NCBI GenBank assembly: GCA_963922205.1
Contig: CAWUHX010000046.1
Location: forward strand, 1,302,001 to 1,366,000
DNA from: Romanomermis culicivorax
Taxonomy: Eukaryota > Nematoda > Enoplea > Mermithida > Mermithidae
Direction: 5' to 3'
DNA: 64,000 nt
The notes under the pieces were generated by a model. The model was not told where the DNA came from, searched no databases, and saw nothing but the letters and a program-made list of their open reading frames with translations. The translations under genes were made by a program, and so were the position numbers. This document shows positions 12,352 through 24,300 of this stretch, piece by piece (within the stretch, counting starts at the first letter, position 1; each line of letters opens with the position of its first letter).

Positions 12352-15300
12352 CTAAAAATAAGAAAATTTTTCAATGTTAAATCATCTCTAGTGTAAACGT
12401 GTTTTAAAGAAGTTCAAAAATCAAAATTTTGTCATTAAATTTCGACAAAATGATTTGAACAGAACATTTACTTGAAGTATTTGAAGCATAAGCCGCATTT
12501 AGACTTGGTCGCCGAATGTTCTGCGTCGAAATGTTCGTTCAAACCTTGCATGTCGGTGTGGATACGAGCGCAGACGGGGCACGATAACAAATTAATGCCC
12601 GGATGGCTGACTTTGAAATGGTTTTTCAACAAGGCCAGAGTGTAAAGAGGTTCGGCGCAATCTTCGCATTGATAGACGGAGTAGGTCAATTCGTGAACCG
12701 TCTGATGTTTAGTCAATGTTTCGTAGCTGACGAATCGTTTGTCGCAAGTACTGGAAAGTGCAAAATAAAATTCGATAATATTGGAAAATTACAACAAACA
12801 TAACGCAAATTCTATTTGTTGTATAGAGTCAAAATCCCTAGACCGAACCTTAACATTTTGTACGTAAGCGACCCACCAGTTTTCCAAAACGAAATTCCCC
12901 GACTTTTTAAACGTATATTTTCCACAACGATGTTGCTCACATGGAAAATTCCCAAAATTGCGGAAAAAATTAGAATTTTCTCAAATCGTCATGTATAAAA
13001 TGAAATAGATGTTGAGAGTGGCCAAAGCAGCAACCTCAACTACGAATTGTTGCAAAAAGAGAGCGCCTTTCCCGTTGCTTGGTTAGCTCAGTTGGTTAGA
13101 GCATGCGGACGGTAGTTGCAAGGTCCTGGGTTCAAGTCTCAGACCGAGCCTAAGTTTTACTGAAGTCCCGAGTAGCGGGAATAGATTGCCTCAACACTGG
13201 TGGCCCTTGACGGTCCGTCAAACTCGACGGCGGAGAAATGTTGAGAGTGGCCAAAGCAGCCACCTCAACTACGAATTGTTGCAGAAAGAGAGCGCCTTTC
13301 CCGCTGCTCGGTTGGCTCAGTTGGTTAGAGCGTGTGGACGGTAGCCGCAAGGTCCTGGGTTCAAGTCCCGGACCGAGCCTAACTTTTACTGAAGCCCCGA
13401 ATAGCGGGAACAGGTTGCCTCAAAATAAGATGTTATAGATATATAAAGCATCTCATAAAATTTTTATGCGTTTAGCAGTGCTTTTTCTGTACAGTGAAGA
13501 CTTTTTAGGCTTCGTGCAAATTTTTTTTTGTGATTTCTACACTGGTGCAGAATTTTTTGAGTCATGTGTTTGATCACATATATTCTTCTATAATGTTTGT
13601 CATTGATTCTGAACTTTTAAAATGAATTATTTTTCTTATTTTTTTGATATTGGTGAAAATATTTTGTCAATTTATTTTGAAATTCATTATATGAGAATGA
13701 AAAAAAAATTGATATGTGTACGCACTTATGATATCAATGAATTACACATTTAATTTGCTTTTTTCCTATATTCACTATTGTTATATTGTAACAGGAGAAA
13801 ACAGCAGTGCAGAAACTTTTTTTGACCTTCCTGCACTGGGCAGGAAGCCGGGTGCAGAAAAAACACTAGCGTTAAAGATGTTCTTCGGTTATAGCAATAA
13901 ATCTAATTGCATATGTGACGAAAAAATCGGAGCGAATCGCCAGAAATTTCGCAAAATTCAAGTCAAAAATACGTACAAAATAAAATTTTACAGCAAAAAA
14001 ACATCAAGTGAAATTTGTTATAAATTTTAAAATTTTAGTTGAAGGAACGCAATGAATTGGCTGCATGGACACATTTCAAAATCTATCTGTTGGAGCCAGG
14101 ACACTGGAAAAATTGAGAAGTGAGTTTCTAAAATATGTTTTTGTGTTCATTAAACGAAAAAGTTGAGAAAATCGCCTATTCCAATTTCCTTGATTGTAAT
14201 AATTCAAAATATTCATCAAATAAAGAAAAATAAGAATAAGATCAGCAGAAAAGCTGGCATTCTAACTGCTCTAGAAAAAAACGGTGTTAAATATTAATGT
14301 TTAGAGATGAATTTAGAACATAAACATTTGCACTAAAACAATTGAATGACAATTGAATAATGGTTCTAGACCCCCTAACTGCCGGGCTCGAGCCAAATTT
14401 ACATACATATGGTTTGGCTTAAAATCGGGAGGCGCCAGATAATTTTTAGATTTTGGCCTTCTTAAACGCACCATAATGCACCTTTTCGGTCGTTCGACCG
14501 TCTAATTTTCCTTCAAAAAACAACTACATCGTAAGAATCAGAGGGAGCATTTCCTAGGTTTTCCTAACATAATTTCCCTCCGACTTTTCCAGCTTTTCCA
14601 GGTTTGGTCAGCTTGTGCATGAAAAATGCAAATTTTTCTACGGTATTCTCCTAAAATGTAAACAAATATCAAAAAGCTTTCAATTTATCGCTTCACTTGC
14701 GTCCAGGCCTGTAGGCAGGGGGGTTGGGGAGCCATGCCCATCAAATGTTTCAGTTGTTAGAAAACAAAGGTAGCTTTGGTTTTTTTCTTCAAGAAAAAGT
14801 CAAGTCAGAGATGCCAATTTCACAGTAAATTCAGTGAGAAAAATGTGTGCTCCCTCGAAAAAAATTTCTAGCTACAGGCCTGGTTGCATCTTTCGAGCAT
14901 AATTTCCAAGATTAATCTTGCTCACTTGCAATAAAACTTGGACAAATCGTGCCGTTTCAAATGACGCCGCAGACCTTTGGCCGTCCAAAAACTTTTGCCG
15001 CAAACGTCGCAACGCGTCTGACGCCTATTACCGTGTTTTAAATGGAAATGTTCGCGCAAGGAGCTATCGTTTTCGAATTGTAATCTACAAACGTGACACG
15101 TCGAATAGCCGGCCGTCGTGAACATGGGCGCCGTTTTGACCGATAGGACGAACGCCCGCGTCATCGTCTTTCCGTCGTCGTCGTCCTGCGATTTACCGGC
15201 GGCGTCCTCATCGGCAATTTCGGCTGGTTTCTCTAAAGAAAAACAGAAAGATAATTTTAGCAACTTTTTGCCTGACAACAGGAAAAAATGCACAAAAATT

Positions 15301-18300
15301 CGCTAACGATTGCAGAACAGAAAAATCTTCACTCAAGAAGTTTTTGACTAAATTTCGACATCAATCAATGCAGAACTCTTAGCAGCCCAGATACAGTAGG
15401 ATTGAGTTCATATACATATTCCTATTTATAATCCCGAGAAACATAACTGGGCCTGATTTAAACAGGTGAGTAGTGAAGTGATCATGAACATGTAACGGGG
15501 CCTCGAGGTCAGACGACTTTTTTGGCGCCGCAGGTCACTGATTCCATAAAACTTTGAGGTCTCTGCGAGAGAAAAACTCGAATTTTTCACCAAAAAGGTC
15601 TGAAGAAACAATTCAAATATAGTAATTTTTGTTTGTTTAAAAATTCACATTTTCGAGTATTTTCCCGATATTAAAATTGCATATTAAAATTTTTTGAACA
15701 TCCATACCCTCTGTGTAAATCACTGAATGACAACGTGACCTAATAGATAATATTTCGAATCCTTCTAAAAAGTTCCTCCTGAAAATATCAAGGACAAATT
15801 ACTCTATAGTGAAAAATTCCACTCAAAAAAATTTCGAACGCATGGCCAAAACTTGGGTAAAAAGCACGAATATTTAAGGATAAAAAGAGGAAGTATTCTT
15901 CATTTATTCCTTAGGGATTTTATTTTGGTAAGCATCAGAGATGTATCGCGTACACGGACCCGAAATTACCCGACCATCTTGTTGGATCCGGACCCTACTT
16001 AAAATTTTGGACCCGGATTGAATAAAAGCATACCTGTACTTGGGAGGGGGGGTTGGGAAATTACCCCCCCCCAACTTGGCCAACCCTGTACCCAAAATCA
16101 TTTCCCCCCCCAACCTCCCCCCCAGTTTGGAAAAAATTAAAAAATTTCCAAAAAAGTGTATGTTTTTTGGCCTTTTTTGGGAAAAATTTAGACTTTTTCC
16201 TACCCCCCCCCAACTGGTCGGAGGTCTTACAGGTATGAATAAAAGAAATATACTAGATTACATCTCCACCAAACATTATTAAACCTGTAATGGCAAACTG
16301 GAAAATTCTCCCATTCTGCAACTTTTCTTGTTTAATTTTCGAGTCTCAATTGACATGTCTAACAAGATTGAGCCAATGAACATGGTATAAATTGATATTT
16401 CATCATTTTTAAATTTTACTATTTTCTGAGCAAATTTAAAAGTCACGAAATTTTACACTTTTGAAGAAAAAGAATTTGTACATAGTTTCTGAAAAATAGG
16501 AAGTAAAATTATTAGAGGATTTATGAACTGATGTTTAGAAGGTTACAATTGAACGTTTCCTGATAATAAATATTCGAAAATCGTGCGATTCGTAATTTTG
16601 CATTTCTCACCTTCGATCGCAAAGAATTCCTCATTTCTTGACTTTTTGTTCCGATCGCCGATTTTTCCACCAATAGGTTTTTCGACGTGCGTTTGCACAT
16701 GCAATAATAAACTCGTAAAATCGCCCAACTTTTCTTTACAAGTTATGCAAACGTACGGATTGGAATCGGAAGTCGTTTTATTGGTGTCCCAGGCGACAAC
16801 GTAGGCCTTTTCGGGTAAGTGGCCGACCGGTTCGGCGTTTTGTCGTTCGGGTTCGATTTCCAGACAATCCATCATATCCGGATCTTCTTCTCCGACATTT
16901 TTTTCTATACTAGGATCGTCGTCGTTGTCGAAATCGAAAAATTTACTTTTCGACGGTTTTTTTCTCATTTTAGGCGTTTTACTATCAATGATGAGTTTTT
17001 CAACGGACGATTGTTCGACATCAACGACATCTCGTTCAGTTATGGTGGTAGTAGTAGATTTTTCAACTACAAAATTTCGTAGACGGCCGGCTCGTCGAAC
17101 TTTTCTACAAGTCAAAAAATGGGCGGCTAAATTTGAACGATTGAAAAATTTTTGCCCGCATTCGATGCATTTGTGGAACAAGCGGCTAAATTGCGAATTG
17201 TAAACGTATTTCGGAGTTTTAATTTTAGTATAATCTATTCTCGCGAGTTTTAAATGCAAATTCCAATGATCGCTAAAACGGAAGACGCAATCGAACCTAA
17301 AAGTCAAATGGAAAGAATATGGAACCGTCCATTGTCAAAGAAAAACCGAGTGAATGTCTCAGAGGTCAGCATAAACTGGTCTCTGTTGAGGTCTGCGGAA
17401 GTTAAAAGACTTTTTAATGGGTAGTCGTGGACGTGGAGAATCAATTTTTGCTTAGAAGTGCGAAAAAGGTCCAATTTTCGTCCAAAAAAACATAAAATGT
17501 AATTGTGAAGAGAAATTGACCCTTCTTCAACTTTTCTTGTTCAAAAATAACCTTTTCAGCTCCAAAATTGACATTTTTCAGTTTTTTTCGACCAAAAGAA
17601 TGGGGTTTGTTTTTTAAGGCTAGATTAACTCAGCCATATGATTGGCAAATCTTGGGGGTCACTATATGCCATGTCGTCGATGATTACTTGAGGGGTTCTT
17701 ATGGCACTCCCCTAATTACACGCATAGAGATAAATGGTGCTCCATGACTGGAGTCATTAGATGCCATCCATGGAAAAAGAATTTGAGAATTTTTCCTCAA
17801 CGGTCGGTTGACCAATGTGAATCGTTTCAAGTTGAAAAAATACATTTTTTCATCACATATTAGCTCACCTATTGACCTTATTGATCAAAATCCCAAGGTT
17901 GCGATATTCTCAAGATTGTATAAGAATTGTGACGGAAAATTTATAATTTGGAGATTTGGCTCTAAATTTTCAATCAGTGTTAAAAGTACATGCAACGCCT
18001 AATGCATAAGATCGAAAAACCAAAAGCTAAATCAATGTCGTCAGGGTACGATTGCTCAAAAGCACCAGGTGGTATGGATTCATTTTTTACTGCTCCTTGA
18101 CTGTTGTTCGAAGGTGCTCTTTCATCAAGGAAGGGCTAAAGGACTCCTTGAACTGGCCACTTCGTCAAAACCTTCCCTTAGCTGACGAGAAGCTACTTAA
18201 GGAGACTTTCAACAGTTCCTCAAGTAAAGAGTTAATTTTGGTTCAGTTGTACACCTAAAATCTCGTTTGAGCAACCGGGCCTACATAAGGTGAGAAAAAT

Positions 18301-21300
18301 AAAACGCCAATTAAGCGTGGCTTCCAGGGAAACAATTAAAATACAGTGTTTTTTAAAAGTCAATACATAACATATAATTTCGGAATTACCCGGAAGAAAA
18401 CACTTTTTTCATTCATTAATCAATCATGTGTGCATTCAAGTATTCCTCATTAATTTCAAGAAAGTAAAAATGACCACGAATGGGGATCAATAAGGAAGCA
18501 CATAATTTTAATTCAGCAGTGTGATAGTGAGACAAGAAAATTTGACGGGTGCACCTGTGATTCAAAAGGCGTAATCAAATAATTGATTCGACTTTTTGAA
18601 TCTCACTTTTTATTGCAAACTGGACAGGTCGTCAATAAATAGGCGTCGTCATGTTCGTCGAATAAGGAACGATTTTCGTCGCATTCCGATTCGATACCCG
18701 ATTCAGAAAAGATGCTGTATTCGTCGCCCGAACCGGCATTATCGTCCAATTCGTCATCTTCCTGAGCCAACTCCATCTCTTTGAGTCGCGTAGCTACGTC
18801 CAAACTGGGATCGTAACCTTTTTGAGCCAATTCTTCTTCAATATGCGGCATATTGACGCTAAAACCTGTTTAAAGCACGAAAAGGGGGAAATTTGGAAAT
18901 TTCAGAAAAAGCAATAAAATGTCAGAAGCGTTGAAAGTATCAAGTTTAATACAGAAAAATTAATAAGCTTACTACTGCAATTAATGAGAAAATGTTTTTC
19001 GTACACCAGCGACAAATATGTAGACCATCTGATAATTTTGTCAAAAACCCGGCCAAAAGATCTATCTGATCCAAAAATGGATAAGCAAAATCTTTGACTT
19101 GCACCTTTCTTTTTTAATTCATATTTTGTGTTCTGTATAGAGTTGTTCACTTCATTAATTAATTCTATGTCACATATAATTCATATTTTCTGTCATTCGA
19201 AACCAACCGTAGAAAATTGTTACCTTGCTCTTTATGCTGCAACATGTGCGCTCTGTACAAACTGCTGTCGACGGCGGACGCGATGCCGAAGGATTGGCCG
19301 CAAATTTGACAAATACGCGGTCGGTGCGTGCGCAGATGGTTGATGTACAATAGATTGTTGCGGAACATCATACCGCAATGATCACATTCGCGCGGCGCCC
19401 CCGCGTAGGCTTGGGGACCATGGGCTGTGCGCCGATGGGCGATGAAAAGGTGCCGGTCGTCGTAGATTTCGTCGCAACAACCCCACAAAAACCGGCCCTA
19501 AAGAAACTGTGCATAGGAAAACAATGCTGATTCTAATATAAAATGCATGCATGGAAAATGGACAGAAATCAATATCGCCATTATGGTCGTAGAATTTTTC
19601 ACACCAGAAAATTTCCAAGGTTAGATGGTTCAGTCAGCTTACAAATTTCTTGATCTACCAATTGGACCTGATTTAGGACAAAAATTAAAAAAAATATTTA
19701 CTTCTCAGTTTTACTATATCATTTTAGTAGAAACATTCCAGGTGGATAACACAGAAAAATTGCGCCTCGATCAGCCTTATCCAAACACACAAAATTCAAT
19801 TTTCTCGATATTTTTCGTGTCAAGCTCAAGTAAAATCGACATCATCAATAGATTTCTTAGAAATTAATTCAAAAACATAACGTCAAGCTTCGTACTACTG
19901 GCCAACACAGGTAATAGGAGGTGTGAAGTATGAAAAGAAATACTATGAGAAACATCCCTAACGAAGGGTCATCATTGGCGGCGTGGACCGGCAGTTACCT
20001 GAACTCTGGAAAATCAAAGTGAGTGTCCGAACTATCTTGATTATAAAGCCAGAACGAAAAATTATTAATAATAGCCAATTTTAAGCAAATAAATGAAAAA
20101 AATTGAATTTTAGGCGCCTTACACCAGAAATTTTTTCTAATGACTCTTTGGACTAAATCCCACTTTCTTGAGATATTTTCAACAACTTCAGTGGTGAAAA
20201 TTCGTTTTTTGGATAAATAATTGGGCGAAGTGTTTATAAACCATCCAGAAATCGATGCCTATATTGAAACATATTGTGACCTACATATTCTTTTGCTCGA
20301 TAAAAACTGAAAACAGTCAACTTGCTATATGCGTTTCGCATCAAAAATTATGTACATATTTTTGTGTTTTCAAATAAAAAGTACCATTTTTGGACTTTAA
20401 AACGAGGAAAAACTGAAACCAATGGAAACCCACCTCAGAAATCGTCGACTATATGGCTAGCCATTGGGCGACCGCCCCCCCCCCAGGATTTTCTAATCCT
20501 ATGGCTAGCCATATGGTAGCCGTAGGAACCCCCATACTTTTGGTCGGAAAAATACTGAAAAATGTGAGTTTTTGAATAAAAAATGGTCAAAAATGTAAAT
20601 TTTCTGGGCGCTTCGCGCCATAAATACATTTTTTCAGTCTTTTTTGAAAAAATTAATATTTTTCAACTATTTTTCGGACTTTTTTCGTGAAAAAAATCTA
20701 TTTTTTTCCTTAAAGAGACCCCTCCCCCCAAAATTTTGGGAATTACTGACTAGTGACCCCCGGCCCAAAAAAGTCGTCCACCCCCCAGACTTCGGGGCTC
20801 CGTTACATGTATGCGATCTACCCCCCCCCCCCGACTTCGGAACTGCGGTATACATGAATGAATATCGGACTAAAACTTGAAAAAATTAACAATTTTAGAG
20901 CTTAAAATTACAAATTTTGCTTTTAAAAAATTCAAAGTCTCTTTGGCATAAAGAGACCATGAATGAACTTTTTGCAACTCAATCGCGCATGTTTGAGATA
21001 TTTTCAGGAAAGTTTAAAGTCAAAATTCGTTTTTTGGATCACTTTAAATCCCATGGCGTCAAAAAGATTTGATGAAAAATTTGGTCGGCTATACCTCCAG
21101 TTTTTTGGTCTTAGATTAAACAGCTGGAATACAAATTTTTTAGCAAAGTCTAAAATCATGTGTAAACAACTGTAATAAACATACTTCGGTCGCATCAACT
21201 TTGAACGGTGGCATGCCTTTTGTTTCGACTTGAGCCGTAAAGCTCGTTCGGTTATGAACCTGTTTCATGTGTCGAATCAAATTACTCGGTCGCACCATAT

Positions 21301-24300
21301 GCATACCGCAAACTTCACACGACGTGTGGCAAGAAAATTCTTCAGCGTTACCGGCGTCGCCGACCAACGACGACGGGTCGTTTAGCGAATCGGTTTGGTT
21401 AGTTAGAGAAGGGAAATCGGAGGCTGGTCGACGATAGCCCGTCAAATCGAACATATCCGGGTGACGGCGATGGCCTAGAAAAAACTGTAAATTGGAAAAA
21501 GCAGGTCTGCAAAATTGTCATGAAATTACACAACAGAACATTTAGCGCTGGAGACGTTTTTTACTGCTAGATATTATCGACCCACAGCAAAATTTTGCAT
21601 AAGGTAATCGCCAGGCCAGCAGAAGATTGAAAAAATATGGGGTCGTTCGTTGGAAAAATTTAAGAAGGCCATTTTTTCCGTACTTCTCGCCATAAATACA
21701 AATTTTTGATTGAACTACAAAAAAATATATTTGTCGAATCCTTTTTCTGATTTTTGAGACTTATGGACGTGAGCCATGAAATTATATTTTTCCTTGAATG
21801 ACTTCTAAATAAAACTACATAAAAAGCCGCTTTAGCCCCCTCGCTGAATACTCATTAATCTTACCCTCAAAAGCGTCGTGTCTACGCTCTTTATGCAAAT
21901 TGAGATCGCGCATATTGCGAAAAACGTCACCACAAAAACGACACAAAAAGTGCCGTCGTCGAACGTGAACATTACGTCGATGTTGTTCGAGTTTTTCTTC
22001 ATCTTTAAAAACCAGATTACACTCGCGGCACGTGACATTTTCGACGTAATTCGGTCCGTAGGTGCGCAGTAAATTATGTCTGAAAAATTGTAAATCACAG
22101 GGTTACAAATAAACGACAGACAAGCTAAAGCTTAAAAAAATGATACTTGATTTTTGAAATACCTCAAATCCTCGTTTTTCTTGTGAGCTTTAGTGTGGCT
22201 TTCCATAGCTTTTGGATGATCAGTATTGATCAAAATACCACAAATTTCGCAGGATTGATATTTAGCTTTTGGAGCGTGGAGGCTACGGCGGTGACGCCCG
22301 GTAGGACGTCTCGTGGTGAAACGCGCTCTCCTGACCATGGCGGTTCTTTGCCTTCGAGCCAACTAAAATTTTTAAAAATTTCAAGATTTCGAAAGTTCGA
22401 TCTTAGGGAAGCAAAAAGCAAGGAACAGATTTGAGGAATTACGACAGACAACTTTTTAGGTTGACGTCAGAAACGACATTTTCTAGTCAAAAACTAAACT
22501 TTTCGATCTGTCTACTAGGGATGCAACGGGTAGTGAATTTCGATTTATTCGGGTTCGGGTAGTCCTATTTGATTTATTCGGGTTCGGGTATTGATCCTAA
22601 AATTACTCGGGTTCGGGTAATTCAATAAACATAGGTTAATTTTTTTTGTATTACTGCATTGCAGTATGCATACATACTTGTACATGGGTTATGTTCATTG
22701 TGTCAATGCTTCTCATATAATAAAGTATCAGTACTTTTGTTGACACGATTTTTGAAGGTATTGAGAAACAATTTGGGAGTGTAAAACAGAATGAGTAAGA
22801 AAAAATTGCAGTAGAAAGTAGAGCACAAGTTTAAAGGAGCAATGACATTTCAGAATGCACATTGTCACATCCAAACATACCTTGATCCATGTTACAAGAA
22901 TAGATTTTTTCCCAAAAATTCAATGGTAAGACTGGTGACCAGTCTCATTGAAAAATACATTGAACAAAGTGCAATAGACATAGAACCTCAGCCAATGAAG
23001 AAATGAAACAAAACAAAACATCTACAACTTCCGCAGGCTTGAGTATAGAAGACATTGCTCATGAATCAGATAGCAGTTCAGAAGAAAATACTCAACAAGC
23101 CAATACACTTATGCTTAATATGGTAATCTTGAACATGCTTCCTCAATCATATATACTCCAATATAGCTTTTTCAGGAAATGAAAAATTACAAAAAGAAGA
23201 AATGACTTAGGATTCAAGAAGACCCTTTGGATTGGTGGCCATTTAATAAAAAAACTTTCTCATTTTGGTGCGTGTTGCAAGAAGATATTTGGCATCACCA
23301 CCCGCATCATTGCACTCAGAAAGATTGTATAGCCATGCATGTCTAATTTATGAATCAAGTCGAAACAGAATGAAGGGTGAAACTGCTGAAAAATTATTAT
23401 TTGTTAAAATTAATTTGGTAAAATGCAATTACAAATATTGATGAGTAAATATTGTTGTTAATGCACTGATTTTCCGGAATATAGGTGCTCCAAAGTCTCT
23501 TATAAACCCGAATAAAACCCGAAAAAAAGTGTCAAAACTATTCGGGTTCGGGTATCTGAGAAGCGTTTTATTCGGGTTCGGGTACCCGTTGCATCCCTAC
23601 TGTCTACCGACATGTGAGGTAACTTTGGAGAAAAATTCAATTTGAACTCGTAACGTAAATTTTGTCTTCAATATCCGTAATAAATAATAGAATTATTAAA
23701 GGTCGAAATTGAGCGATTCCCAAAAGGTTTGTTGTCAAAAAAGCCACTTGAATCAATTAATTAACCAAGCATGATTTCATGAGTTGATAATACAATGAAA
23801 GCAATTGACAAACTCATTTTCAGATCAACAAAGTATTTTTCAACCGTGCTAACTGTGCTAATGAAAAAATATTGATGAGACTCGTGCTAAAAAACTCTGT
23901 CTATAAGGTATGCTGACATTATGTACAGCAATTTATTTTTCGCTTTTGGCCTAAAAATGATAAAAACTTCCTTATTTTTTCGAGCCGGTTATTACCCTGT
24001 TGGAAAACAAAAATCTCGGTATTTTCCCGGTTGGTAGCCACGCTGAACATATGGCCGAAAGGGCTAGCCAACCCAATCCTTTTAGTCGGAAAGCGTTGAA
24101 TTTTTAGCAGGAAATAATAACTTTAAACACAAAAAATCGATCGAAAATGTCATTTTTCGACAGCAAATATTTTTTTCTGGGGTTTAAATAAAAATTAATA
24201 TTTTTGAAGCTTTTTCGGACTTATATGCAGAAAATAGATTTTTTCTTTGAGGCCACCCCCCAAATTTTTGATGACTTCCGTACACGATCCATAAATTTAC

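Larger units (their letters stand above)
13011..13425 (+). repeat. Tandem duplication, 229-bp period, containing tRNA-like units
   Basis: Two copies of a unit starting TGTTGAGAGTGGCCAAAGCA (13011 and about 13239) lie head to tail in intron 9 of the zinc-finger gene. Similarity covers the flanks as well as the tRNA-like cores; the second copy is cut short after about 190 bp. Confidence 0.85.

Noticed and set aside
16583-17203. Plus-strand open frames opposite the zinc-finger exon 8
   Set aside because: They are shadows of the real coding strand; the minus strand gives zinc fingers with matching splice phases.
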